Below, in pieces: positions 55,906-64,000 of a stretch of DNA of 64,000 nt. Every line of letters begins with the position of its first letter. The stretch's first letter is position 1. A program made the translations under genes and the position numbers. The notes under the pieces were generated by a model, which was not told the DNA's origin, made no database searches, and worked only from the letters and a program-made list of their open reading frames with translations. Source of the stretch: Sphingorhabdus sp. Alg239-R122 (lineage in GTDB: Bacteria > Pseudomonadota > Alphaproteobacteria > Sphingomonadales > Sphingomonadaceae); assembly GCF_900537065.1 (NCBI RefSeq), contig NZ_UNRC01000008.1:1-64000 (forward strand), in the 5' to 3' direction.

Positions 55906-56785
55906 ACTAATCCGCGACATGATTATTATGGAAAGTAGTCCGCGTGATGATTACAGGCTGCTCGACAGTGGGCATGGCCGAAAGCTGGAGCAATACGGCC
56001 GCTATCGCTTTATCCGACCTGAGGCGCAAGCACTCTGGGCACCGCAGTCGGATGACTGGCAGGCGGATGGAGAGTTTGTCCCGGCATCGGATGAAGATGG
56101 CGGCGGGCGCTGGCATTTTAAGGGTCAGGTTCCCAGCGAAGGTTGGCCGCTTGCATGGAATGATGAGGTGCATTTTACGGCGCAATGCACACCGTTCCGG
56201 CATCTGGGCTTTTTCCCTGATATGGACCCCGTTTGGCGCTGGATGCGCGGTCGGTTGGAAGGCGTGGGCACGCCCGAAGCGATGAATCTTTTCGGTTATA
56301 CGGGCGTTGGTACATTGGCATTGGCGGCGCAGGGTGTGAAAATGGTGCATGTCGATGCATCCAAGAAATCGGTGGCTGCAGCGCGGCAGAATGCGGCGCT
56401 GTCGGGAATGGAAGATTATCCGGTGCGCTGGATAATCGACGATGCCGCGAAATTTACCGCGCGCGAAGTCCGCCGTGGACGACGCTATGATGGCATATTG
56501 CTCGACCCGCCCAAATATGGGCGAGGACCCGATGGTGAAGTGTGGCGGCTGGAGGAGAAACTCCCTGGCCTGATCGCCGATTGCCGGCAGATACTCGATG
56601 ACAGGTCGCGTTTCCTGTTCCTTACTGTCTATGCCGTGCGCATGTCGGCGCTCGCGCTGGGCGAGTTGCTAAGCGAGCAATTTGCCGGGCTGCCGGGTAA
56701 AATCGAAATGGGCGAGCTTGCCGTGCGCGAAGAAAGTTCGAGCCGGCTGCTGCCGACTGCGATATTTGCACGCTGGTCGCAATAG
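55898..56785 (+). CDS. Class I SAM-dependent rRNA methyltransferase (RlmI/RlmK-like)
   Basis: A 295-residue methyltransferase without a PUA domain. The SAM-binding motif is NLFGYTGVGTLALAAQG, followed by VHVDASKKSVAAARQNAAL, and the catalytic ILLDPPKYGRGPDGEVWRL is of the type in 23S cytosine-C5 and guanine-N2 methyltransferases. The target is unknown. It overlaps thrC by eight bases; the longer upstream reading is unlikely. Confidence 0.85.
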   Translation: MAELIRDMIIMESSPRDDYRLLDSGHGRKLEQYGRYRFIRPEAQALWAPQSDDWQADGEFVPASDEDGGGRWHFKGQVPSEGWPLAWNDEVHFTAQCTPFRHLGFFPDMDPVWRWMRGRLEGVGTPEAMNLFGYTGVGTLALAAQGVKMVHVDASKKSVAAARQNAALSGMEDYPVRWIIDDAAKFTAREVRRGRRYDGILLDPPKYGRGPDGEVWRLEEKLPGLIADCRQILDDRSRFLFLTVYAVRMSALALGELLSEQFAGLPGKIEMGELAVREESSSRLLPTAIFARWSQ

Positions 56786-56800
56786 GGTAGGGATGCAGAT

Positions 56801-57184
56801 ATGATGGATAAAAAGCCTGACAGCCTGACTCTGGAAGTCGCAGATCTTGATGTTAATGTTCTGACCGGCATTTATTCGGAAGAGACAAAGCTCGCCCAGC
56901 CATTACGCATCACCATTCGCGCCGATCTGGAAATGGCGGATCATTATTCTCCCGAAACACCACTTTCTGCGTCCAAAAACTATATGGACCTGAAAGATGC
57001 CGTGATGGAGACACTGCCAAAAGACGTGCATTTCACGTTGATTGAGGCGGTGGCTGAACATGTTATCGAAACACTGTTCACACAGGACAGGCGCGTGCTG
57101 GCCGTTGAGGTCAAAATCGTGAAACTCGCCATTGCAGAAAATGGTGAATCGATTGGAATCACGATGTGGCGGTCACGGCCATGA
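56801..57184 (+). CDS. folB: Dihydroneopterin aldolase-like protein
   Basis: A 127-residue tunnelling-fold protein of the FolB/FolX type, acting in folate or pterin synthesis. The family-type start LEVADLDVNVLTGIYSEET and the later FTLIEAVAEHVIETLF are present, with the active-site Glu in the N-terminal IYSEE region and Lys in VEVKIVKL. Aldolase versus epimerase cannot be told apart from sequence. It overlaps a FolM-like gene by four bases. Confidence 0.8.
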   Translation: MMDKKPDSLTLEVADLDVNVLTGIYSEETKLAQPLRITIRADLEMADHYSPETPLSASKNYMDLKDAVMETLPKDVHFTLIEAVAEHVIETLFTQDRRVLAVEVKIVKLAIAENGESIGITMWRSRP

Positions 57185-57942
57185 GCGCACGGTTGGCGCT
57201 GGTTACGGGCGGATGCCGGCGAGTGGGAGCTGCTATCGCCGCACGTCTTGCGCGCGATGGCTGGTCATTGGCGCTGCACGGCCATAGCGATGCCGAGCCC
57301 GAAGATGCGCTGGCGGAAACACTCGCTGCACAGGACACGAACTGGCACGGCTTTGTTGCTGATCTGGCCGTGCCCGATACCTGCGCTGACCTTATCTCCG
57401 ATGTGACGGCGTATTTTCGGCGCGCGCCTGATCTGCTCGTCAATAACGCATCGCTTTTTACCTATGACGATGCGGATAGCCTGACAGCCGAAAATATGGC
57501 GGCGCATTTTGCAGTGAATATGCAGGCGCCGGTGCTGTTGACGCAAAAGCTGGTAGCGCTGTCACAAAGCGATAGTGTGCCGTGTATCGTCAATATCGTC
57601 GATCAGCGGGTACGCAACCCGAATGGTGACCAGCTGTCCTATACGCTTTCAAAACAGGCGCTCGCAGAGTCGATACGAACGTTGGCTGTGTCATATGGCG
57701 CAAGAGCGCGGATTAACGGTGTCGCGCCGGGGCTCACATTGCCTACGGACGAATATGACGGTGCGCAAATGGCCGCGCTGGCAGGCAAGATGCCACTGGA
57801 GCGCCTGCCCGTACCCGATGACATCGCTGATGCTGTGCTGTACTTGGCCGAAGCGAAAGCGGTGACGGGTGAGATTATATTTGTCGATGGCGGAGCGCAC
57901 CTGACCCATTTCGCGCGGGACTTTGTCTTTCTTGGTAAATAA
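57181..57942 (+). CDS. FolM/PTR1-like pteridine reductase (SDR)
   Basis: A 253-residue short-chain dehydrogenase. The nucleotide turn is VTGGCRRVGAAIA, with Arg as in pteridine reductases, and NNAS replaces NNAG. Asp141, Tyr154 and Lys158 have the spacing (13 and 4) of the Asp-Tyr-Lys catalytic set of trypanosomatid pteridine reductase 1. Coupling to folB supports a role in reducing dihydromonapterin or dihydrofolate. The ATG at 57181 overlaps the folB stop. Confidence 0.83.
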   Translation: MSARLALVTGGCRRVGAAIAARLARDGWSLALHGHSDAEPEDALAETLAAQDTNWHGFVADLAVPDTCADLISDVTAYFRRAPDLLVNNASLFTYDDADSLTAENMAAHFAVNMQAPVLLTQKLVALSQSDSVPCIVNIVDQRVRNPNGDQLSYTLSKQALAESIRTLAVSYGARARINGVAPGLTLPTDEYDGAQMAALAGKMPLERLPVPDDIADAVLYLAEAKAVTGEIIFVDGGAHLTHFARDFVFLGK

Positions 57943-57956
57943 ACTCCCGTTTTTCG

Positions 57957-57981
57957 GGAACGATTCTGCAAAATGACTGTT
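57957..57981 (+). promoter_or_regulatory. Possible EcfG-type promoter of the fasciclin gene
   Basis: GGAAC at 57957-57961 is followed after 16 bases by TGTT in place of CGTT. It lies about 40 bases before the fasciclin lipoprotein start, a sensible distance. One mismatch makes it tentative. Confidence 0.4.
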
Positions 57982-58021
57982 ACCCTTTCAGGAACTCCCC
58001 AATTCCGAAAGAAGGATCAAA

Positions 58022-58600
58022 ATGAATAAGACTGTACAGTTTGTGGTTGCCGGATCTGTAGCGGCTTTGCTGGCCGCATGTGGAACGTCAGAGACTACAA
58101 CCACCGAAAGTGACGCTGTTGCCGAGGATGTGATGCCGGTAGACGATACTGCCACTGGAACATCGTTGGTGGATGTCGCACAAGGTAATCCCGATTTTTC
58201 CACACTGGTCCAGGCCATGACGGCAGCTGGGCTAGGTGAAACACTGTCCGGAGAGGACGAGTTTACGATGTTTGCTCCGAACAACGCGGCTTTTGACAAG
58301 GTCGGGTCAGAAGCATTGACCGAACTCATGAAAGAGGAGAATAGAGACAAGCTGACCGGTATCCTGAATTACCATGTCATTCCCGGCAGAATGAAAGCGG
58401 CTGACCTCATCAAGATGATCGAGGATGGCGGCGGCAGGGCGAGCATGACAACCGTGCAGGGCGGTGATATCGGAGTCTCGCTGGACAGTGACAGGGTGAC
58501 GCTGAGAGGCGCGGATGGCGCTATATCAACCGTCATCCTGACCGATGTGGATGCATCCAACGGCGTGATCCACGCCATTGACACTGTGGTCATGCCATAA
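58022..58600 (+). CDS. Fasciclin-domain lipoprotein
   Basis: A 192-residue lipoprotein: signal with box LLAAC (Cys20), a Thr/Asp-rich linker, and one fasciclin (FAS1) domain with the typical TMFAPNNAAFDKV, LTGILNYHVIPG and IHAIDTVVMP blocks. FAS1 domains bind surfaces or cofactors and are often stress-induced in alphaproteobacteria. The upstream region has an EcfG-like motif. A terminator follows. Confidence 0.9.
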   Translation: MNKTVQFVVAGSVAALLAACGTSETTTTESDAVAEDVMPVDDTATGTSLVDVAQGNPDFSTLVQAMTAAGLGETLSGEDEFTMFAPNNAAFDKVGSEALTELMKEENRDKLTGILNYHVIPGRMKAADLIKMIEDGGGRASMTTVQGGDIGVSLDSDRVTLRGADGAISTVILTDVDASNGVIHAIDTVVMP

Positions 58601-58628
58601 TCCTTGCTTTCCCATACTGGGTTGCAAC

Positions 58629-58663
58629 GAAAAAAGGCCTCGCTCTCATGGCGAGGCCTTTTC
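58629..58663. terminator. Bidirectional rho-independent terminator
   Basis: Arms AAAAAAGGCCTCGC and GCGAGGCCTTTT around a short loop. It separates the fasciclin gene from the convergent oxygenase gene. Confidence 0.88.
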
Positions 58664-58679
58664 TGTTTGAAGAAGTGGC

Positions 58680-59606
58680 CTATTTCAACCCGATTTCGCG
58701 GAGCCTCTCCTGCAAATAATCATCAGCAAGGATCGGTTCGGGATAGCGGTTTGGATTACCCTCGCTGATTGTGCCAGGTAGCGTTGCTATCGGGAAGTCT
58801 GAACGCAGGTGCAGGAAAAACGGCATAGAATAACGACTGTGCTGTGCGCGTTCGCTGGACGGGTTAATGACACGGTGCGTGGTGGATGGCAGCACATGGT
58901 TGGTCAGCCGCTGCAGCATATCACCCACGTTGATAACCAACGCACCTTCAGGCGGATTAGCAGGAATCCATTTGCCTTCACGGGTGAGGAGCTGCAATCC
59001 GGCTTCCTCCGCGCCCAGTAGCAAGGTGATGAGATTGATATCTTCATGTGCACCTGCACGGATGGCACCAGGCTCTGCATCTTTGATCGGTGGATAGTGG
59101 AGCAGGCGCATCACGCTGTTGCCATCCTCCACGCCTTTTTCGAACCAGTCGTCTTCCAGCCCCAGGTACACGGCAATACGCGACAGGATGATATTCCCGA
59201 CCCGGTCAAATTCGGCGAATAGCGGAGCGAATGTCTCACGGAACCCTTCAGGGTGAGGTGGCCAGACATTGGGTGGCATACTGTCGGAAAGCGGGTGTCC
59301 TTCAGGTAGTTCGCGTCCGACATGCCAAAATTCCTTCAAGTCATGCTTGTCGGCATCCTTGGCGATTTCAGTGCCAAAAGCGGTATAGCCGCGCGCGCCG
59401 CCGCTGCCTTCGATTAGATACTGGCGTTTTTCCTCTTCGGGCAGGTCAAAAAATTCACGTGTCTTTTCCCATGCCTGCGTTACCAGGCTGGCATCAAGCC
59501 CGTGATCGCGCACAAGGGCAAAACCGAAGTTCTGGAAGCTCTGGCCGATTTCCTGTGAAAACTTTGCTGGATTATCGGCAAGCGATAGGACGGGAAGTTC
59601 TTTCAT
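58680..59606 (-). CDS. Isopenicillin N synthase-family 2OG-Fe(II) oxygenase
   Basis: A 308-residue oxygenase of the double-stranded beta-helix type. Iron ligands are His187, Asp189 (in AGAHEDINLITLLL) and His244 (STTHRVINP); Arg258 and Ser260 in RYSMPFFLH would bind 2-oxoglutarate. The N-terminal domain begins PVLSLADNPAKFSQEI. Such enzymes hydroxylate or oxidatively cyclise small molecules; the substrate is unknown and no pathway genes are adjacent. Confidence 0.88.
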   Translation of the reverse strand: MKELPVLSLADNPAKFSQEIGQSFQNFGFALVRDHGLDASLVTQAWEKTREFFDLPEEEKRQYLIEGSGGARGYTAFGTEIAKDADKHDLKEFWHVGRELPEGHPLSDSMPPNVWPPHPEGFRETFAPLFAEFDRVGNIILSRIAVYLGLEDDWFEKGVEDGNSVMRLLHYPPIKDAEPGAIRAGAHEDINLITLLLGAEEAGLQLLTREGKWIPANPPEGALVINVGDMLQRLTNHVLPSTTHRVINPSSERAQHSRYSMPFFLHLRSDFPIATLPGTISEGNPNRYPEPILADDYLQERLREIGLK

Positions 59607-59730
59607 CTTTAATCTCTTTATTATGTCGTTTACGCTGTCTCTATAGCGACGGTAGAACAGATTTGCACTAGAGTGAACGCTGATTAATTATCAGGGTTCG
59701 GCAGCACATTATATGATGGAGATCAAATTC

Positions 59731-60141
59731 ATGGCGAAATCCTATTGGCTTATCAAATCTGAACCCGATGCTTATAGCTGGGACGACCTTATTGCGGAAA
59801 AAGAAGGGACATGGGACGGTGTGAAAAATGCCCAGGCTTCAAATAACTTAAAAGCCATGAAGAATGGCGATGAGGCGTTTTTCTACCATTCACGCCAGGG
59901 GTTGGAGATAGTCGGCATTGCCGAAGTGACCGAAGAGCATTTCCCTGACCCCTTTGACGATACAGGCCGCTGGGTCGCGGTAAAAGTCAAACCGGTAGGT
60001 AAGCTGGATAACCCAGTATCGCTCAAGGCCATGAAGCAAAATCCTGGACTGAAAGACCTTGCAATAATCCGGCAGTCCCGACTGTCCGTCGCGCCAGTAT
60101 CAAAGGCTGAGTGGGATGAAATTATGGATATGGCCAGATAG
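59731..60141 (+). CDS. EVE domain protein
   Basis: A 136-residue PUA/YTH-like protein of the EVE family (thymocyte nuclear protein 1 type), which flips and recognises modified bases in nucleic acid. Characteristic are YWLIKSEPDAYSWDDL at the start, WDGVKNAQASNNLKAMKNGD, and FFYHSRQGLEIVGIAEV. The start at 59731 has GGAG at a proper distance; two upstream ATGs in frame add six residues. Confidence 0.9.
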   Translation: MAKSYWLIKSEPDAYSWDDLIAEKEGTWDGVKNAQASNNLKAMKNGDEAFFYHSRQGLEIVGIAEVTEEHFPDPFDDTGRWVAVKVKPVGKLDNPVSLKAMKQNPGLKDLAIIRQSRLSVAPVSKAEWDEIMDMAR

Positions 60142-60147
60142 GTTCCA

Positions 60148-60945
60148 TCAACCTTCCAAGGTTTTATCTATCACAGGACACGTTTTGGGCAAAAATTCGA
60201 TTGCGTAACTATCTGTTTGATAACGGATCACGCGCGGAAAATTTCTGACTTTGTTTTTTGTAATCCAGTACCTGCCGCCACTGGCATTGGGCCCTGGTGG
60301 GTACACATCCCCAATCTGTTCGTGCAGCCATTTCACATCAATCCAGTTTACTGCCACTTCCTGACCATTATGCTCGATCACTTCTTCTCCAACCTTGCTA
60401 GCAGTAATCATATAAGAGGCATTAAAGTTGGTCATAAGTGCCTGCAAACTATAGGAGCCTTTGGTAAAATCTAGCGCTGAAAGCGGTATTCCCAAGATCA
60501 TCGCATCATACATTTTTGATGATAGCATGCCTTCTTTTTCAATGTTTTTGCCTTGTTGAAAGATATTTGCCTTATAGCCATTATCATCAAATACCCATTG
60601 CTGATGAGCCAATACTTCTCCGCTGGGTGCCTTGAATGTCCGTTCTGTGCGGAGCGGTGCAAGCGACGAACGATCAATATAGTATACAGCCTTATTACTG
60701 ATATCGTTGGGCAGTTTTGATGTATGTTCGATGCGCAATATGTGCTTACCGATAATCGTGGCCTCTTCGGTCAAGGGTTCGCCAGCTTGCCATTCGCCAT
60801 TTTGAAAACTGCACTGCGACCATGCAAATTCATAGTCAGATATACTTTCTCCGCGAATTTGGCCATCCGCCATTTGTACCGGAATTGCTGTGCCAGCGGC
60901 TGTCAGCGCAGTCGCAAAAAGAACGGGGGATATAAAACTGATCAC
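60148..60945 (-). CDS. Exported protein of unknown function
   Basis: A 265-residue protein with a Sec signal peptide (VISFISPVLFATALTAAGTA). The mature part is beta-rich with two Cys that may bond. I do not recognise a family. The start is GTG at 60945, because AGGAGGT lies just upstream; a longer frame from 60978 is less likely. It is divergent from the ToxR/CadC-like regulator (77 bases between starts), so it is a candidate target of that regulator. Confidence 0.75.
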   Translation of the reverse strand: MISFISPVLFATALTAAGTAIPVQMADGQIRGESISDYEFAWSQCSFQNGEWQAGEPLTEEATIIGKHILRIEHTSKLPNDISNKAVYYIDRSSLAPLRTERTFKAPSGEVLAHQQWVFDDNGYKANIFQQGKNIEKEGMLSSKMYDAMILGIPLSALDFTKGSYSLQALMTNFNASYMITASKVGEEVIEHNGQEVAVNWIDVKWLHEQIGDVYPPGPNASGGRYWITKNKVRNFPRVIRYQTDSYAIEFLPKTCPVIDKTLEG

Positions 60946-61022
60946 ATGGACCTCCTGTCGAAAAATATGGTGGTTCAATAGATGGATTTCGCAATTGGCT
61001 GAAAATCTATTATTGTCTTTTC

Positions 61023-61736
61023 ATGCTGACGAAAATTGCAAATTGGCCGAATCCCGAGATATCCGGCAAGTTCAAAATAAACTATCGCCGTCGGGAAATT
61101 CGGCGCGGTGCACAGCGCTTTGTTTTGCAAAACAGGTCCGTACAAGTTCTAAAATGCTTGATGGATGCCAAACCAGCACTGGTTTTACGGTCGGAACTGA
61201 TCGATCAAATATGGGAGGGCAACCGCCTTACTGGTGAAAAAGGTATCAACCAGGCGCTATGGTCAATCAGGAACGCATTGGGGGATGATGCACGCATGCC
61301 TCGGTTCATTGAAACTGTGCCGCGGAAGGGGTATCGGTGGATTGGTTGGGTTGCTACGGATGAAGATAGGCGCAGGTCATTGTTATCTCGTCCTGTCCTT
61401 ACGGCTTTGACAGCGATGCTATTCCTGACCGTTACTGGTTCCCAAAATGGCAGTAATATTTTGAGCTATAGCCAGGCAGAGGCTATCTTGTCGCCTGACG
61501 GTATTGGCAAAGCCTATTTTTCCGGCCGCGATATTATCGTCGAGCGCGGGAGTGCGCAAAGATACATTCTGAAACCTGCTGGCACAAAGTCATTTGGTAT
61601 GCCGACATATTCACCGGATGGTAGTAGTCTGGCTTTTACGACCAGTTTGGATGGTCGTTGTGAGTTGGTCGTGCTGGAATTTTCCACGCGGACATATGAA
61701 AAATTTGCACCTTGTCCGGTACAAACATCCTCATAA
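61023..61736 (+). CDS. ToxR/CadC-like membrane-bound transcription regulator
   Basis: A 237-residue protein: a winged-helix OmpR-type DNA-binding domain (residues about 15-110, with FVLQNRSVQVLKCLM and ETVPRKGYRWIG), one membrane segment (about 122-138) and a short periplasmic part that ends with one PD40-like repeat (MPTYSPDGSSLAFTTS). Relatives are usually two to three times longer with many repeats, so this is a short form or a remnant. It is divergent from the exported protein and probably controls it. Confidence 0.8.
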   Translation: MLTKIANWPNPEISGKFKINYRRREIRRGAQRFVLQNRSVQVLKCLMDAKPALVLRSELIDQIWEGNRLTGEKGINQALWSIRNALGDDARMPRFIETVPRKGYRWIGWVATDEDRRRSLLSRPVLTALTAMLFLTVTGSQNGSNILSYSQAEAILSPDGIGKAYFSGRDIIVERGSAQRYILKPAGTKSFGMPTYSPDGSSLAFTTSLDGRCELVVLEFSTRTYEKFAPCPVQTSS

Positions 61737-61739
61737 CCG

Positions 61740-63392
61740 TCATTTGTTGCGCAAACCACTTACCGTCACGCCGCTGGCGGCGATCTGTTCGATGTCGGTT
61801 TTCAGGTGCAGTAGCTTGATACCTTTATGCTGCATTGCTTCGGCAAGGGCAGGGGCAAATTCTTCAGTTTTCTCCACCGTCACCGTCCATGCACCAAAGG
61901 ATTTGCCGAACAGGGCGAAGTCAGGGTTTTTGAGGTCTGTACCTGATAGCCGCGTGGGGTATTCGCGCTCCTGATGCATGCGGATTGTGCCGTATGTGCT
62001 GTTGTCGACGATAATCACCAACATATTACAACCATATTGTGCAGCAGTGGCGAGTTCTTGTCCATTCATCAGGAAATCGCCGTCACCTGCTACTGCAATC
62101 ACTGTACGTTCAGGATGGCGCAGCGCGGCGGCAACGGCGGCGGGGACACCGTATCCCATTGCGCCTGCAGTTGGTGCGAGTTGGCTCGGCATCTGGCCAT
62201 AATGCCAATAGCGATGCCACCAACCGGAAAAATTGCCCGCGCCGTTGCAGATAATGCTGTCGAGCGAGAGGGTGTCGCGCATGGTAGCAACGCACTGACC
62301 AAGATCGAGCATGGCTCCGCTTGGCCTTGGTGTGGACCATTCCAGCCATTCGGCATGCGCCTGAGCGCCCGCATCGAAACTAAGCAGGTCATGGTCCCAT
62401 AGCGCCGCACTTTCGGCAAATTCATTCATGTCTGCGCAGATCGGCAGGTCAGTGCGGTAGATATGATCCAGTTCATTGGGGTCCGGGTGGACATGCACCA
62501 GTGTCTGGCCGGGATGGTCCGGCGTGATGAGTGTAAAGCCATCAGTCGTAGCTTCGCCGAGCCTTGCACCTACCGCCAGCACCAAATCGGCATTTTTGAC
62601 ACGCTCAATGAGCTTGGGGTTCGGGCCATAGCCCAGGTTCCCGGCATAGACGCTGCTGTCATTGGCTATTGCATCCTGCCGCCGGAAAGCCGCCGCCACT
62701 GGCAGGCCGATATTTTCAGCAAACTGCTGGAAATGGTCACGCGCCTTGGGTGTCCAGCCCGCACCGCCGATAATGGCGATCGGGTCAGTCGCATCAGCGA
62801 GCAGGTCGGTGAGCGCGATCATGGCATCGGGGCAAAGCGGCTGGGCAGGTGCGTTGATTTTCGGGCGGTCCAGCGCTTCCACCTCATCGCACAGCATGTC
62901 TTCAGGGAGTGCGATAACGACAGGGCCAGGGCGGCCCGACATGGCGACGCTATAGGCGCGGGCGATATATTCGGGAATGCGTGCGGCATCTTCGATCCGC
63001 GTACTCCATTTGGAAAGTGGTGCGAACATGGCGGGCAGGTCGACTTCCTGAAACCCTTCGCGGTCGCGGTCGCCGCGTGCAACATCGCCGATAAACAGGA
63101 TCATCGGAATGCTGTCCTGCATCGCGACATGCACGCCGATACTCGCATTGGTTGCGCCAGGGCCGCGGGTTACGAAGGCGATGCCGGGCTGCTGTATCAT
63201 GGCACCATCAGCGGCGGCCATAAATGTAACCCCGCCTTCCTGACGGCAGACTATGGTTTCGATTTCGGGCGCATCATGCAGCGCGTCCAGCACGGCAAGA
63301 AAGCTCTCTCCCGGAACAGTAAACAGCCGGTTACAGCCTTGCGTGACAAGCTGATCCACTAATATGCGGCCGCCAGTGCGTGTGTCGGTCAT
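61740..63392 (-). CDS. Thiamine diphosphate-dependent enzyme, acetolactate synthase-like
   Basis: A 550-residue TPP enzyme with three domains. The catalytic Glu52 is in VCRQEGGVTFMAA and the TPP-Mg motif is VAGDGDFLMNGQELATAAQYGCNMLVIIVDN. The sequence resembles acetolactate synthase and related oxalyl-CoA or benzoylformate-type enzymes, but lacks neighbours such as ilvN or ilvC, so true acetolactate synthesis is doubtful. The start at 63392 has AAGGAAA upstream. It lies 10 bases after the aldehyde dehydrogenase gene. Confidence 0.85.
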   Translation of the reverse strand: MTDTRTGGRILVDQLVTQGCNRLFTVPGESFLAVLDALHDAPEIETIVCRQEGGVTFMAAADGAMIQQPGIAFVTRGPGATNASIGVHVAMQDSIPMILFIGDVARGDRDREGFQEVDLPAMFAPLSKWSTRIEDAARIPEYIARAYSVAMSGRPGPVVIALPEDMLCDEVEALDRPKINAPAQPLCPDAMIALTDLLADATDPIAIIGGAGWTPKARDHFQQFAENIGLPVAAAFRRQDAIANDSSVYAGNLGYGPNPKLIERVKNADLVLAVGARLGEATTDGFTLITPDHPGQTLVHVHPDPNELDHIYRTDLPICADMNEFAESAALWDHDLLSFDAGAQAHAEWLEWSTPRPSGAMLDLGQCVATMRDTLSLDSIICNGAGNFSGWWHRYWHYGQMPSQLAPTAGAMGYGVPAAVAAALRHPERTVIAVAGDGDFLMNGQELATAAQYGCNMLVIIVDNSTYGTIRMHQEREYPTRLSGTDLKNPDFALFGKSFGAWTVTVEKTEEFAPALAEAMQHKGIKLLHLKTDIEQIAASGVTVSGLRNK

Positions 63393-63402
63393 GCAGATTT
63401 CC

Positions 63403-64000
63403 TTATGCCTGATGCACGGCTTTGGTGACGAGATAGGCTTCCAAGCCTTCAATGGCATCTTCGCTGCCATAGCCGGACTGTTTCATCCCGCCAAACGGTG
63501 TATCAACACCGCTGATGCCAACAGTATTGATGCCGACCATCCCGGCCTCAATCATGTCACCCAGTTTATTTGCCTGTCGCCCGTTTTCACTAAAGGCAAA
63601 GGCCGCCAATCCAAACGGCAGGCGGTTGGCCTGTTCAATCGCTTCGTCGAATGTGTCAAATGGCCGCATCATGGCAACGGGCCCGAACGGTTCATTATTC
63701 ATGATCTGCGCTTCCAGCGGTACATCGGCCAGCACGGTAGGGCGGAAGAAAAAGCCTTCATTGCCTATTCGGTCACCACCAGTTGTAACGCGCGCACCCT
63801 TGTCGCGAGCATCGCTGACTAACTGCTCAATTGCATCGGGACGGCGGATATTTGCCAGCGGTCCGATTTGCGAGGCATCATCCATTCCGCTGCCGACCTG
63901 CATCGCTTCGGTACGTTTGGTGAATTCGTCCACGAACCGGTTATAAATACCTGATTGCACGTAAAAACGTGTCGGGCTCACACAGACTTGACCTGCATTG
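63403..64000 (-). CDS. Aldehyde dehydrogenase (succinate-semialdehyde type), N-terminal part outside the window
   Basis: The C-terminal 198 codons of an NAD(P)-dependent aldehyde dehydrogenase. The catalytic Cys (codon 63984-63982) lies in NAGQVCVSPTRFYV, very near the window edge, followed by IGPLANIRRPDAIE, NNEPFGPVAMM and TPFGGMKQSGYG. The pattern is closest to GabD-type succinate-semialdehyde dehydrogenases. It precedes the TPP enzyme gene by 10 bases, and the pair may act on an aldehyde formed by decarboxylation. Confidence 0.85.
   Translation of the reverse strand, partial: NAGQVCVSPTRFYVQSGIYNRFVDEFTKRTEAMQVGSGMDDASQIGPLANIRRPDAIEQLVSDARDKGARVTTGGDRIGNEGFFFRPTVLADVPLEAQIMNNEPFGPVAMMRPFDTFDEAIEQANRLPFGLAAFAFSENGRQANKLGDMIEAGMVGINTVGISGVDTPFGGMKQSGYGSEDAIEGLEAYLVTKAVHQA

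Noticed and set aside
62463-63362. A 299-codon plus-strand open frame
   Set aside because: Antisense to the TPP enzyme gene, whose catalytic and TPP motifs are intact.

Overview
The window looks like chromosome of an alphaproteobacterium of the order Sphingomonadales (Sphingomonadaceae or Erythrobacteraceae type). The grounds are the PhyR-NepR general stress locus with a PhyP-like kinase, alphaproteobacterial S4 and S21 proteins, the ctaC-ctaD-ctaB-ctaG-ctaE oxidase order, Coq4 and NrdR with their usual neighbours, and moderate GC with tight ATGA-coupled operons. I could not recognise the species. There is no rRNA, tRNA, CRISPR array, prophage or classical insertion sequence that I can see.

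Layout. 1-9.3 kb: gltB (cut by the window edge), gltD and a DUF2059 protein on the minus strand, then uppP, an AstD-type dehydrogenase, SelO and a hydrolase. 9.5-13.7 kb: YfgM-like protein, BamB, Der and an Hpt protein. 13.7-20.8 kb: the iron-storage pair bfr/bfd, a DUF418 membrane protein, an iodotyrosine-deiodinase-like flavoprotein, coq4, DUF3052, a DUF559 nuclease framed by inverted hairpin repeats, and purL. 20.9-30.6 kb: an SDR/isomerase pair behind a clear promoter-operator, two membrane proteins, xseB-ispA, coaD, a periplasmic cyclophilin, queA and tgt. queA and tgt are separated by an exported protein and twin DUF2282 (bufferin-like) lipoproteins. 30.7-33.5 kb: phyP-like kinase, nepR, phyR. 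33.6-40.2 kb: rpsD, chorismate mutase, trmJ-nrdR-glyA-rpiB, a ParA-like ATPase, a hydrolase and arsC. 40.3-44.6 kb: a TonB siderophore receptor with Fur-box-like palindromes, a lone 2Fe-2S oxidoreductase subunit, a class II aldolase and rpsU. 44.6-47.8 kb: FKBP and pyrE-pdxJ-acpS-lepB. 48.0-57.9 kb: a long plus-strand run from the aa3-type oxidase and its assembly genes into thrC, an rRNA methyltransferase, folB and a FolM-like reductase. 58-64 kb: fasciclin lipoprotein, 2OG oxygenase, EVE protein, an exported protein divergent from a ToxR/CadC-like regulator, a TPP enzyme and a truncated aldehyde dehydrogenase.

Most of the window is housekeeping. The strongest candidate for an undescribed system is the cassette at 18,043-18,591. 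There a small Vsr-fold nuclease gene (DUF559) sits exactly between two inverted copies of a roughly 55-65 bp double-hairpin element, with a third copy head-to-head next to it. The hairpin stems show compensatory base changes between copies, and the element end supplies the ribosome binding site of the nuclease. It resembles a REP/RAYT arrangement with a different enzyme. Other points of interest are the degenerate ATPase domain of the PhyP-like protein together with the absence of a sigma gene at the stress locus, the lipidated DUF2282 twins without their modification enzymes, and the exact match of a nitroreductase-family protein to the iodotyrosine deiodinase active-site spacing.

All calls come from reading the sequence. 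No database search was possible, and start codons were chosen from Shine-Dalgarno spacing and remembered family lengths.
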